DNA from: Cordilura impudica
Taxonomy: Eukaryota; Arthropoda; Insecta; Diptera; Scathophagidae
Direction: 5' to 3'
Assembly (NCBI GenBank): GCA_963682025.1
Contig: OY821518.1
Span: 231,268,000-231,331,999, forward strand
Length of the DNA: 64,000 nucleotides
Below, in pieces: positions 1 through 11,246 of this stretch (the stretch's first letter is position 1; each line of letters starts with the position of its first letter). Below the pieces are notes generated by a model. The model had not been told where the DNA came from, made no database searches, and saw only the letters and a list, made by a program, of their open reading frames with translations. Position numbers and translations under genes: made by a program.

Positions 1-106
1 AATCTAAATTTCAGTTAAAGATACAAAATGTTTTAAATTAAATAAAAATGTTTTATTTATTAATATTGTTAAGTATTTGTACTTTCATATACAGTTGCCA
101 CCTCAC

Positions 107-470
107 TTTTTATACCCTCCACCCCACTGTGAAGAGGGTATACATAGGTTTGTCATTCCGTTGGTAACGCATCGAAATAAATTCCGGAGACCCTAAACCC
201 ATATATTTTTTTGATCCTTATAAGAAGGGAAGCTGATTTAGCGATGACCGTCTGTCCGTCTGTCTGTGGAAAGCACGATATCGCTCTCAATATCGAAGTT
301 AGACCATTCGTTTTTATATATAATCATTAATTAACATCCCAATGGAGTTGCTATTTAAAATCGTCAAAATCGGTTAAAGGGGTCGCGAGATATGAATGAA
401 ACTATGAAAAAATGAAAATTTTTGAAGTCATTGTAGTTGTGTGTATTTTTATACTGAACGTGGCCTAAGC
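107..470 (+). repeat. Dispersed repeat family R, copy 1 (5' end)
   Basis: It opens with TATACCCTCCAC and, after about 20 bases, GAGGGTATA, which can pair as a hairpin. A conserved body follows (TTTGTCATTCCGTT, TTGATCCTTATAAGAAGG, CCGTCTGTCCGTCTGTCTGT). The same order recurs at about 24752, 25378 and 27425 (+) and, reversed, at about 10047 and 38519. Bases 640-830 resemble 26476-26760 inside the long copy at 25.4 kb, so this copy may extend to about 850 in decayed form. No coding sequence was seen in 1-1230. Confidence 0.7.
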
Positions 471-1236
471 AAGTATTACCATTAAATATTAAAAAATTAG
501 AAATTAAAAATTCAAATTTAAAAATTACTAGTTAATTCAGAAAAAAATATTTTAAAATTTTTTTTTTTTTTTATTATTAATATCTGGAAATTTTTAGCCA
601 AGAATTTTTTTTAAATTATAGTATGACTTCTAAGGTTTTAAAACTTTCTTATAGGGATCAAACTTTGGGTGTTGTAACGTCGGCTGCGTTCAATAAAGAA
701 TTCTATGAAGTACTTAGGGATTTTCTACTCTATAGAAGACACGATCATTGTTTTTTATAACAAGAAATTATAATAGAAACTGGCCAAAAAGAAAAGCAAT
801 TGACTTTAAATTTAATTGGTATTCGAAATCAGAGAAATAAAAGATACCTCTAACCCATATAAAGATAAGAAAGCTTAAGAAGCGTTGCCGTCAAAAGGTG
901 CATCTGTACCTTTAGCTTTACACGAAATGTATCACAAGTTCTCATCTACTGCCCGGGAAAGGTTTAGAGCGATTAACTAAAATTAATCTAAAATTTGTCG
1001 ATGGAAACTCTGCGAACTTACTATTTCACAATTTGAAGTCAAATAGTGTGTTTACATCTAAGAAAAACCTAGTATGTACGAGATTTCGAGCAAAATCTAG
1101 CTCATTTTTACTAGATTTCCCATACAAAACAAAATCTAGCTCGTTACTTGATTTTTGCAATATCTCACAAAATCTTGTCAAGCTTGGGCACTACCAAATG
1201 ATACTACTGTGTTTTTTAAATATTGTAGTAGCAGAA

Positions 1237-1575
1237 AACATCAATTGAATTTCAGAAAGTATCAATTGTATTTCAGAAAACATCAATTGGATTTCAGAAA
1301 GTATCAATTGAATTTCGGAAAGTATCAATTTATTTTCAGAAAGTATCAATTGTATTTCAGAAAATATAAAATGAATTTCAGAAAACATCAAATGTATTTC
1401 AGAAAGTATCAAATATATTTCAGAAAACATCAAATGTATTTCAGAAAACATCAAATGTATTTCAGAAAGTATCAAATGTATTTCAGAAAGTATCAAACAT
1501 ATTTCAGAAAACATCAAATGTATTTCAGAAAATATCAAATGTATTTCAGAAAATATCAAATGAATTTCAGAATCA
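1237..1575 (+). repeat. 21-bp minisatellite array 1 (about 16 units)
   Basis: Tandem units of 21 bp with consensus near TTTCAGAAAGTATCAATTG plus two variable bases. Units alternate between AAGTATC and AAACATC, and between CAATTG and CAAATG. Because 21 is a multiple of 3 and the unit lacks stops, both strands stay open, which produces spurious reading frames. The reverse complement of the same unit forms the larger array at 10514-11092. Confidence 0.92.
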
Positions 1576-1883
1576 AAAAGTAGTTCACCCTACAATACCG
1601 AAAAGTTATTATTGTTTCCATAAGTGATTTGCAATCAAAGAAATTGTTTTATTAACAGTTCAACTTTAAAAAACTAACATTTTATGAATTATATTTTTAC
1701 AACAAAAAAAATATATATAAATGAATTATTAATTTTAATATAGTCATATGTAGATATTTACAACATGTCTCAAGAATTAAAATCTCTATGTACACAAAAT
1801 ACAAAAAAGGTCAATTAAAAGATGAAATATTCATACATATACCATACCAACTGGTATATTCTGGAAATTACAACAATGGTTAA

Positions 1884-2374
1884 AGGTGCTATTACATGAT
1901 GTGTTTTTTACATATGTACTGTCAAATTTTCCCACAACAAAAGTTGTACACATCGTGTGATACATATGAAACATTGTTTATGTACAATACATGAGGAAAG
2001 TCACATGTACATTTTTCAATTAGAGCAGGTTCTATTTTTGTATGACAAACATGTGAAAATACAACACTGCTTGTGGCGAAAGAAAAACAGAGTAAATTAT
2101 AAAGATTAATATTGAAAGAATAATAAATTGTTTAATATTAATTAACAATTAAAAAATATAAAACTTTTTTTTAACAATAAATTTTTGTAAATTCACAAAT
2201 TAAATCAGCTGTTGTTTACATTTAGAGGTTATGTCATACGGAAATACATTTGCACGTGTGATAGCAAAAATTATGAATCGTTTGTAAAAGACAATCTTGA
2301 CAGACATGAGGAATTTCATATGGATAAAAAAAGTGACAGTACATATGTAAAAAACACATCGTGTAATAGCACCT
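1884..2374. mobile_element. MITE with ~40-bp terminal inverted repeats and TAA flanks
   Basis: The left end reads AGGTGCTATTACATGATGTG and continues through ACATATGTACTGTCA. The right end is its near-perfect complement (TGACAGTACATATGT ... GTAATAGCACCT). TAA flanks both sides (1881-1883 and 2375-2377), as expected for a PIF/Harbinger-type TWA target duplication. It has no transposase. A diverged relative with the same core (GAGCAGGTTCTATTTT) lies at about 7205-7720. The superfamily is inferred only from the flanks. Confidence 0.75.
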
Positions 2375-2477
2375 TAATTAAAAAAACTGGTATGACAACT
2401 GGCACATTGATGAAATATTAATTCAGAGTTATTAAAAATAAAAACATATTACATGCCGACTGGCATATTTTCAAAAC

Positions 2478-3470
2478 TTAATGTCGCTTCGTGGAATGTT
2501 GTGCTATGTTGGATCGATCTCGATCTACAAGAGTTATCTTGCTTTTGGCGTCATCAATTAGCCTTTCTAAATAAATTAGTCTTTGTTCCCCCAAATTCGG
2601 TGGTGTTACATTCGGTAAGTCCATATGAGCCTTTATATTTTCTTTCACCTTACTCCAAATATTCTCGATAGGATTAAGCATTGGGCTATAAGGACCTAAT
2701 CGGAGCAATGTTGCACCTGTTCCCTCAAAAATTGTTTCCAAGCTACTGTGCGCAGGAGCGTTGTTGCAAGCAATAACTAATTCATTTAAGTTATTTCCCA
2801 ACTCATTCCATAACGAGATGAGTCCGCGCACCCATTCCTTAGCTTGTTCTGCACGAAAACATCCTCGTCGGCGATCCATCGAAAGTACCCCAGAAGTCGA
2901 TATGGCCCCAATTGATGTATATTTGGCCCTTTGGAAGTTGGTAATTTTACAACAGCTCTAGTACCTACCAACGAGCGTCCCTGGTTTCTTCGACAAAAGA
3001 GATTGAAATTTGTTTCGTCAATCCAAACAATATGTTTTCCTTGTCGTATAAAATTGTTTAATTGAGCAACATACTCCGCTCTTTTGGCTTTGTTGGCATT
3101 ATTATTCATCGTAAAAGGTTCCTTGTGAAGTATTTTCATAGAAAACATCTTTCCTTCTAAATAGTTTCCAATTGATGGCACCGAAATTGTTTTCGTAAAA
3201 TTTGTTAAGATTTTACTTTTAATTTATTTTAGTGAAATGGTATGATTATGCTCAACCCATAACAAAATTACATTAATTTCGTCCTCAGATAAAATTTTTG
3301 GTTTTTTGCCTCCTTTTTTCTGCATGCATTTTACGCCAGAAGAAACCCAAGTATAGGCGGTTTTATAGTTCACTCCTAACGAAGATGCCAGTTTTGCCCT
3401 GAAGCTTCGACTACACTTTCTCTGTCTACTTGAAAGTTTCGAGTATATGATTGTTTTTCCAACAAAATGA
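2478..3470 (-). pseudogene. Broken IS630/Tc1-like DDE transposase
   Basis: Read leftwards. A helix-turn-helix-like start (SLGVNYKTAYTW, then KPKILSEDE) lies at about 3240-3440. It is followed by a catalytic block with WIDETNFNLF, then NNAPAHSS and SPMLNPIENIW. The WIDE Asp and the NPIEN Glu are present, but the second catalytic Asp is Asn (ACNNAPAH), and about 32 residues separate it from the Glu. At least two frameshifts separate the parts, one near 2900 and one near 3190. The copy is dead. Element ends were not located. In 3480-4620 I see only AT-rich sequence and a decayed R repeat near 3694-3960. Confidence 0.8.
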
Positions 3471-4969
3471 AGTCTACATAGGTATAAAGTAAAACATTTT
3501 TCAATACAATTAATTATAATATTATAATTAATAAATTATATTAAAGTTTTTGACATTAAATAGAAATTAATTTGCAAAATATTGTTTTTGGCGATTTTTA
3601 TATTAAAATTTTTTACATTTCCAAAATTTTGTTTGATTTTAATGATAATCTGACAGATGGACAGAAAACTGACATATTTAAAATCTTAGACAAAACAAGT
3701 AAGAGTGTTAAATTCGGCTATGCCGAATCTTTGATACCCTCCACCTGGGTTTTACGTTTACATTAATATCTGGACTTCTTGCACTATTTGTAACAAATGT
3801 ATATAAAATATTTGAGTATGTAAACACTTTGATAAACCTATTACTGAATTATTACAACAAATGCTCTGAATTTTCAGCATTTTATAGAGGTGTCTACATA
3901 TATTAGGTCATAAATTGGCACAATGACTCCCGATTTATCCCATTTTAAATACTAACCTGATCCAGATAATTACAAACAATATTAAGTTTAACCAGGTAAA
4001 TGGTTTATTTTGTAATTTTCTTTTTAATTTAAATTTTTTAATATAAAGGTGCATTTTATTTTTTACAAACCTTTTCAATTTTCCAGACCTATTAGTATAG
4101 GGCACATTTGTGAGTCCGCAAAGATCAACTTTCAACTCTTACTTCTTTTTATTGTATTAAATCTATCTTTGTGTCTTTAAATTAATTAAGATAATTAAGA
4201 TGAAAATATTTAACAAACTGTTTTTTTTTAGTTAATATCTGAACATTTTACTCATACAAGACAAAACTAAAACTGCCAAAAATTTCAGTCAAAACTATTT
4301 TGATTGTATTTGTTAAATATCGCATAATTTTTTTCAATTTTAAACTTTAAAGTCTTTTTAAGTCTGGTAATAACTCTATAATATGAAGGAAGTAAATATG
4401 TGGATTCTTTAATAACAATGACAAGTATAAAACACTTTTTTGTGCATTACATTAAAATATTATAAATTTGAACATAATTAATTTTAGAAACATAATTAAT
4501 TTTAGAAAAATGTCCGATTCGTTTTTCGATGATGCTGAAAACATATCAAAGAAATACAGAACATAAATCAGATCTAAGTATACATGCTTATAACCACTGC
4601 TATAAAAAATCTTTTAAAACCAACAGTATTGCCATAATTTGAAATTGTAAAGATGCTAAATTGCAAAAAAAAGATGCTTAAACGTACTGGATGCTAAATT
4701 CTTTTTTCAAATTTCATTACCTTTATACTGAAAAATTATATACTTATTAATAAATTCTTTGGTTTTTAAATCGAAAAATTAATATAAAACATATGTTTCG
4801 ATTTATATTTTTTAAATTTTAATTAAAATTATTTTGGATTTCATCTGAAATTTTTATTAACATCAAATTGAGTTTATTTTAAACTTAAATTAAATATTAT
4901 TAATTTTAGAGGGATTTTTTTTTTATTTAAAATATAACAGAAATTACATTATCAAAAGATACGATTATA

Positions 4970-6275
4970 ACGGGTGATTTTTTAAGAGCTTGATAACTTT
5001 TTTTTAAAAAAAAACGCATAAAATTTGCAAAATCTCATCGGTTCTTTATTTGAAACGTTAGATTGGTCCATGACATTTACTTTTTGAAGATAATTTCATT
5101 TAAATGTTGACCGCGGCTGCGTCTTAGGTGGTCCATTCGGAAAGTCCAATTTTGGGCAACTTTTTCGAGCATTTCGGCCGGAATAGCCCGAATTTCTTCG
5201 GAAATGTTGTCTTCCAAAGCTGGAATAGTTGCTGGCTTATTTCTGTAGACTTTAGACTTGACGTAGCCCCACAAAAAATAGTCTAAAGGCGTCAAATCGC
5301 ATGATCTTGGTGGCCAACTTACCGGTCCATTTCTTGAGATGAATTGTTCTCCGAAGTTTTCCCTCAAAATGGCCATAGAATCGCGAGCTGTGTGGCATGT
5401 AGCGCCATCTTGTTGAAACCACATGTCAACCAAGTTCAGTTCTTCCATTTTTGGCAACAAAAAGTTTGTTAGCATCGAACGATAGCGATCGCCATTCACC
5501 GTAACGTTGCGTCCAACAGCATCTTTGAAAAAATACGGTCCAATGATTCCACCAGCGTACAAACCACACCAAACAGTGCATTTTTCGGGATGCATGGGCA
5601 GTTCTTGAACGGCTTCTGGTTGCTCTTCACTCCAAATACGGCAATTTTGCTTATTTACGAAGCCATTCAACCAGAAATGAGCCTCATCGCTGAACAAAAT
5701 TTGTCGATAAAAAAGCGGATTTTCTGCCAACTTTTCTAGGGCCCATTCACTGAAAATTAGACGTTGTGGCAGATCGTTCGGCTTCAGTTCTTGCACGAGC
5801 TGTATTTTATACGGTTTTACACCAAGATCTTTGCGTAAAATCTTCCAAGTGGTCGAATAACACAAACCCAATTGCTGCGAACGGCGACGAATCGACATTT
5901 CACGGTCTTCAGTAACACTCTCAGAAACAGACGCAATATTCTCTTCTGTACGCACTGTACGCATTCGTGTGGTTGGTTTAATGTCCAATAAAGTAAACTG
6001 AGTGCGAAACTTGGTCACAATCGCATTAATTGTTTGCTCACTTGGTCGATTATGTAGACCATAAATCGGACGTAAAGCGCGAAACACATTTCGAACCGAA
6101 CACTGATTTTGGTAATAAAATTCAATGATTTGCAAGCGTTGCTCGTTAGTAAGTCTATTCATGATGAAATGTCAAAGCATACTGAGCATCTTTCTCTTTG
6201 ACACCATGTCTGAAATCCCACGTGATCTGTCAAATACTAATGCATGAAAATCCTAACCTCGAAAAAATCACCCGT
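4970..6275 (-). mobile_element. Complete mariner element (DD41D), TA-flanked
   Basis: Terminal inverted repeats ACGGGTGATTTTTT at 4970 and at 6275 (reverse complement), each next to a TA dinucleotide (4968-4969 and 6276-6277). The 1306-bp element contains one uninterrupted transposase and sits inside a hAT element, so it is the younger insertion. Ends, TA duplication and reading frame are all preserved, so the copy looks recent. Confidence 0.92.
5077..6162 (-). CDS. Mariner transposase, DD41D (rosa-like), intact 361 aa
   Basis: Full-length mariner-superfamily transposase. The N-terminal paired-type helix-turn-helix region is at about residues 1-110 (start MNRLTNEQRL). The catalytic core shows the first Asp in LFSDEAHFW, the second in WFQQDGATCH and the third in TPLDYFLWG. 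Exactly 41 residues lie between the second and third Asp, which is the DD41D class; rosa is the named family I know with this spacing. No stop or frameshift interrupts it and the length is normal. The enzyme would cut and paste DNA with TA target duplication. The truncated copy at 49877-50780 carries similar motifs (WCGFWAKSC, FEQDGATC). Activity is inferred from intactness only. Confidence 0.93.
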   Translation of the reverse strand: MNRLTNEQRLQIIEFYYQNQCSVRNVFRALRPIYGLHNRPSEQTINAIVTKFRTQFTLLDIKPTTRMRTVRTEENIASVSESVTEDREMSIRRRSQQLGLCYSTTWKILRKDLGVKPYKIQLVQELKPNDLPQRLIFSEWALEKLAENPLFYRQILFSDEAHFWLNGFVNKQNCRIWSEEQPEAVQELPMHPEKCTVWCGLYAGGIIGPYFFKDAVGRNVTVNGDRYRSMLTNFLLPKMEELNLVDMWFQQDGATCHTARDSMAILRENFGEQFISRNGPVSWPPRSCDLTPLDYFLWGYVKSKVYRNKPATIPALEDNISEEIRAIPAEMLEKVAQNWTFRMDHLRRSRGQHLNEIIFKK

Positions 6276-6429
6276 TATTAGAATAATTGGTTTATGGAAT
6301 CTAACATTTCTGTGATGTCTTCATCTTCAAGTTCTTCTTGGCTCTGATATTTTTCTGACGATCGACTCTTATCAACGACATCGGTATATTGTAAGTGTGA
6401 CAGCACCGATTTTTCAATTTCAATCCTTC

Positions 6430-6777
6430 TTTTATACGTATTACAGAACATAACAACTCGGATTTTATTCTGTTCGAAGTTTGCTTTTAACTAAAGCCAT
6501 TAAACTAAACAAACGTTCAACTTCGGCTTTTGAGAAAGACAAAACTAATATAGACAATACAAATATTGATAACTCGTAAAATGGATTTTCGCCAATAGAA
6601 TTTTTCAATCCATAAAGAGGTTGTATTCAGTGTTGTATCCCAGTTTTGTTCTTTGATATAACTCCATTGGATTTGAATTTTTTCTGTTTCAGATGATATA
6701 AATTTAAACTCTTCTAATATATTGGTTATCTGTTCTTTTACCCGATTTAATGTGTTTTGTATTGAAAATTTTGGCAT
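6430..6777 (-). pseudogene. hAT transposase C-terminal (dimerisation) fragment
   Basis: Read leftwards, one frame gives a run containing NPFYELSIFVLS, then FSKAEVERLFSLM and VKSKLRTE. This is the usual hAT C-terminal dimerisation signature (xxAEVERLFS). An open frame upstream (MPKFSIQNTL...) is a different frame of the same decayed gene, and a stop follows KLRTE. The RNase-H-like catalytic part is absent, which agrees with the short length of the host element. Confidence 0.75.
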
Positions 6778-7204
6778 TTTTTTAATACAATAATATTTTT
6801 TGGCAATCGACTTTCAAATTCATTAAAAACTGTTGTTGGTGTTTACATTCTTCTATTTCAAAATGTTTTGTTATATTTGTTGAAAGAAACGAGCAGTGTG
6901 GTAAAAGGAGTAGTACACAAAATTGCTGTACTACACTTTGAGAAATAAAAACATATCAATACCATTAAAATTATATATTCAAAAATTATGAAAAAACAAT
7001 ATCAAAAAAAGATGCTAAAAGCAACTTTTTATTAATAAAAGATTCTAAGTTAGCATCTAGCATCTTTTGGTAAATTTTGGATGCTAAACGACAAAAAAAG
7101 TTGCTAAATCTAGCAACTAAAAAGCTAAAACGGCAACACTGAAAACCAAGAACAAATATTCTGTTTGAGTTGTAACATCTCATTTGCAAGCCATTTTAAT
7201 TAAG

Positions 7205-7720
7205 CTGCGTTCACACTATGTGTTTTGCTTGTGTTTTTCTTATTGTTTTAGCACGTGCAATTTGTACACATAGTGTGCACCCTTTCAAAAACTGTTTATG
7301 TACAACACATTTGGCAAAACATATGTAAATTTTTCAATTAGAGCAGGTTCTATTTTGGCATGACAACCATATTAAAATACAATACTGCTTGTGGCGAAAG
7401 AAAAACAGAGTAAATTATAAAGATAAATATTGAAAGAAAAATAAATTGTTTAATATTAATTAACAATTAAAAAATATATTACTTTATTTTTAACAATAAC
7501 TTTTTGTAAATTCACAAATTAAATCAGCTGTGGTTTACATTTAGAGGTTATGTCATACGGAAATACATATGTACGTTTGATCGCAAAAATGATGAATTGT
7601 ATGTAAAACGCCAATTTTGACACACACGCCGAATTACGTATGGATCGTAAAACTGAATTTACATATGGAAAATACACACCTTTAATTGTGTAAATTTTAA
7701 ATGCACGTCTAACCATATCA
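7205..7720. repeat. Diverged relative of the 1.9-kb MITE
   Basis: Bases 7337-7650 align by eye with 2017-2340 (GAGCAGGTTCTATTTT, CTGCTTGTGGCGAAAG, AAATCAGCTGTGGTTTAC). The left end begins GCGTTCACACTATGTGTTTT; the right end is too diverged to place. From 7720 to 8730 I see no gene or structured repeat. Confidence 0.6.
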
Positions 7721-8734
7721 AAAAGATGAATTAAACAGAATTGCAAAAATATTTTCTTTATAATATCTGTATGTTTTTTATATTATTCTTATGTAATTCT
7801 CATGATATTTTTATCTTATTTTTTATATTTTTTATTTTTACATAATTGAAATTCAAAATTTACAAATTAAAAATAAATTTTAAAAAAAGTAGTGTAGGAA
7901 AAAAAGGGAATTTTTTTTATAAGCGTAGAGATTTCTGAAAAAATCTCCTGGCATCACTAGTACCTATTAAAAAACAATGTAAAAATTCACAAGACAACGC
8001 GACATAGACTTGCTTTGTTCAAAAGCTTCCATAAGACTGAATGAAATTGTTGCTTACTTTACTCTTTGGTGAGTATTTTCATTTTTGTTCGGCTGTATAC
8101 ATATAAGAAGCCAATTTGAGTTCGGTTTACTCGTGCTGCTATGCATATGTTTGTGTGTTAACAAAAATATACGATATCCCAGTCATCATTTCGAAGATTG
8201 TTTTAACAAAAATTACCATACTGTGTCTTCTTCGAGCACTTTTGATGATTAAAAACTGCTTAATCACATGCGCTATTAGACAAAGACTAGATAATGATTT
8301 TTGCTTTCTCTTAGAAAGTGATTTAGAGAAAAATTACATTAAATAAGACTCAAAAATGAGTCGGAACTAATTAGAAAAGCGGATAAAAAGGACTCTCAAG
8401 AGCGGGTAAGGTAATATTTAATCCCAACAAAAGAATATTTTGTGATCAGCAAAAGGGCGCATTTATAACTGTTTTAATAGCACATATGAGTCAAAAAGAC
8501 TCTACATGATCATTTATTGCATAAAATGCTTACTGGGATTTTATTCACTATCTGTAGAAACAGGTTTTTTAAGTAAAACAAATCTGCATACAATTTCAAT
8601 TCTATTTCGTTCACAATGACACGGTCACTTTGTTTACTAGCTACTAGTAATATAAGAAAATAGTATTATAATACACCGTAATGATGAATTGTACTTCTCA
8701 ATTAGTTTATTTTTAATGTGCCATAAGAAGTTCG

Positions 8735-9013
8735 GTTTGTGCTAAGAAAAGCATGAATATATGTTTCCCAGGGCGAAGCTTCATCATTGCACTATGATTG
8801 AGTTGAGCTCCGCGGCTATTCATAATGTGAATAGCTCGTGTCAAAAATTTTTGGTAGTTGGGAATGGCGTTTGTGTTAAGAAAGGCATAAACGCATGTTT
8901 CCCAGGGCAAGGCTCGATCATTGCACATTGATTGAGCTGAGCTCCGCGGTTATTCTTAATGTGGATAACTGTTGAAACAAAATTTTGGAAATGGCGTTTG
9001 CCTCCGTTCCGAC
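8735..9013 (+). pseudogene. Tandem pair of 5'-truncated U1 snRNA copies
   Basis: Two head-to-tail units begin at about 8735 and 8869, 134 bp apart. Each reads like the 3' two thirds of U1 snRNA: TTTCCCAGGGCGAAGC and ATTGCAC (stem-loops II/III), then GAGTTGAGCTCCGCG, ATTCATAATGTGAATAGCTC, an Sm-like site AATTTTTGG, and GGGAATGGCGTTTG of the last stem-loop. The second copy has the same order and ends GCGTTTGCCTCCGTTCCGAC. The 5' end of U1, with the splice-site-pairing ACTTACCT, is missing from both, so neither can work as U1. The match rests on my memory of U1 sequences. In 9014-9580 I see nothing structured. Confidence 0.78.
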
Positions 9014-9579
9014 ATTAAATAACAAAGTTTAAAAATTTATTGTAATTATAACATCTGACAAAAAATAGTATTTTTCTAAACAATTTTTTTTACAGGGTAA
9101 ATAAATATTTTATGGCTTACCTACCTACCTACTACTTTTGAAAGCAAGTATGCAGGGTTTATACATGTACTAAAAATACAACTCTTAAAACCATACTATT
9201 TTTTCAACTCTAAAAATTTCAGAATTTTGTAAAAATAAAATAAAATACCGATTTATTTTAATATGCGCTTATTATGGATATACATATACAGAATATATGA
9301 ATATTATTTATAGTATTTTGATATTGGCAACAGTAGTATGTATCAATTTGTAACATTTTGTGATGTTATAAAAATCGCAGAATATTGATATTGATTTTAT
9401 ATAGTTTCTTTTATTAATTAATTAACTTAAATATTACACCAAAAAATATTGATATTGATGAATTTTTATCTTATTAACACAACGACCACAAAAACAACAT
9501 GCACAGCTATGACAAAATACAAAATTTAGGAAAACAATATAGGAAAACGTCATATTTTTTTTACCTTTTCAGTGATTTC

Positions 9580-10047
9580 TCGGCACCTATGAAACCTATT
9601 GTCATGATTTAAAAACAGGAACCTTCTCAAGATGTTAGTGAATCATTCTCACTAAAAACAAGCGCCCTATCTGCCCTATTGAGGGCGTTATCACAAGAAC
9701 ACATATTCAAATCATATTTTCTCATGACTTTTTAATTCTTCGCTCAATTCTCGGGACCAGATTAACCGATTTGGACGATTTTAAATAGCAAACTTCTCAG
9801 GATGTTAGTGAATCATTTTTTATACCAAGGAGCACCCTAGCTATCCGATTGAAGCCGTCATCGTGATTTCCACAGACGGACAGACGGACAGCCGGACAGA
9901 CGGACAGACGGACATCGCTACATCAACTTCGCTTGTTATAAGGATCACAAATATATATATTTTATGGGGTCCAGAATTTTTTTCTAATTATTACAAACGG
10001 AATGACAAACTTATATATACCCTCTGCACACTGGAGTGGAGGGTATA
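9580..10047 (-). repeat. Dispersed repeat family R, reversed copy
   Basis: Reverse orientation of the family: the terminus GTGGAGGGTATAAAG-like end is at 10035-10047, then AACGGAATGACAAAC, GTTATAAGGATCA, and a GACGGACA run at 9870-9915 that makes a short spurious frame. It lies immediately downstream of the RING-like exon, inside that gene's presumed intron. Confidence 0.7.
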
Positions 10048-10088
10048 AAGAATGGCCTTACAGAAATAAATTTATGTATAGAACTTAC

Positions 10089-10251
10089 CTTCAATTGCAA
10101 CGCGACATATAGGACAATTTCTTTGATCATGCTCGTTTGTCATTGTGTTGTTACACACTTCGTGCAATAAACGTCCGCAGGGATTTAATTTAACAACTGC
10201 ATTCCTATTCATGTGCGTTTGGCAAACAACACATAAGTCATTGCATTGCAT
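10089..10251 (-). CDS. RING-like first coding exon (partial gene)
   Basis: Read leftwards, an ATG at 10251 opens 54 codons ending at a consensus donor (GTAAGT, 10088 leftwards) in phase 1. The protein shows zinc-binding spacing: CVVC near residues 7-10, then NPCGRLLHEVC, then NCPIC near the end. This resembles a RING finger, but the middle block has C-x4-H-x2-C spacing, wider than the usual C-x(1-3)-H. A possible 59-bp 5' UTR intron (donor GTAAGTATAA near 10318, acceptor TTTTTTAAAG) lies just upstream. The next exon should lie to the left but I could not find it. Isolated exon or young gene fragment; an E3-ligase role is only inferred. Confidence 0.5.
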
Positions 10252-10513
10252 TTTGTGACTTTAAAAAATTCCGAAAAATTAATAAAATTACATGTAATCA
10301 CATTTAGTTTATACTTACTTTTTTTTAAATAACAAATTTTTGAATTTTATATTGACTCGATATAGAAATATTGTTTCTATATTAATATTTTTTTTACACA
10401 ATATTGAAATAAAAATCATGTTAATTTGATTTGTGAAAAAACATAAGAACAAAGTCTTATTGGAAATTTCAAGACATGTTACATATACAGTGTATTATTT
10501 AAAAAAATATGTT

Positions 10514-11092
10514 TTTGAAATTCAATTGATATTTTCTGAAATTCAATTGATATTTTCTGAAATACAATTGACGTTTTCTGAAATACATTTGATGTTTTCT
10601 GAAATACATTTGATAATTTCTGAAATACATTTGATCCTTTCTGAAATACATTTGATGTTTTCTGAAATACATTTGATGTTTTCTGAAATACATTTGATAC
10701 TTTCTGAAATACATTTGATGTTTTCTGAAATGCATTTGATGTTTTCTGAAATACATTTTATACTTTCTGAAATACATTTGATGTTTTCTGAAATACATTT
10801 GAAACTTTCTGAAATAAAATTGATACTTTCTGAAAATCAATTGTTACTTTCTGAAATTCAATTGATACTTTCTGAAATTCAATTGATGTTGTCTGAAAAT
10901 CAATTGATACTTTTTGAAATTCAATTGTTTTCTGAAAACAATTGACGTTTTCTGAAATACAATTGATACTTTCTGAAATTCAATTGACGTTTTCTGAAAT
11001 ACAATTGATACTTTCTGAAATTCATTTGATGTTTTCTGAAATACAATTGATTATTTCTGAAAATCAATTGATGTTTTCTGAAATACAATTGG
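10514..11092 (-). repeat. 21-bp minisatellite array 2 (about 27 units, inverted)
   Basis: The + strand shows TTTCTGAAATACATTTGAT-type units of 21 bp, the reverse complement of the 1.2-kb array. Outer units carry CAATTGA, central units CATTTGA, the same two variants as in array 1. Its open frames on both strands are by-products of a stop-free 21-bp unit. Confidence 0.92.
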
Positions 11093-11246
11093 AAAAGGTG
11101 TAGATTTTTCCTAAATGTAAACGCACTACAAGATACATATAATTAATATTTAATAAGAGTAAATTCTTTCAGTGTAATATGATACTTTCAGCGTTAAAAT
11201 ATCTTCAATACTAAAGGTTGCAACCCTGTCTAATAAGAAACCAAGT

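Larger units (their letters stand above)
4624..7141 (-). mobile_element. hAT element with perfect 8-bp target duplication, split by a mariner
   Basis: The ends are CAGTATTGCC (4624) and GGCAACACTG (7141). Both sides carry the identical 8-mer AAAACCAA (4616-4623 and 7142-7149), the hallmark of hAT insertion. Subterminal GATGCTAAA motifs recur at both ends. Without the 1.3-kb mariner at 4970-6275 the element is about 1.2 kb, so it was an internally deleted derivative. The only coding trace is the C-terminal dimerisation region near 6430-6777. Confidence 0.88.

Noticed and set aside
1230..1580. CRISPR-like array
   Set aside because: Units are directly tandem with no unique spacers, and the genome is eukaryotic.
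1155..1583. Open frames on both strands of the 21-bp minisatellite, and the same at 10433-10945
   Set aside because: A stop-free 21-bp unit keeps frames open automatically; both strands are equally open.
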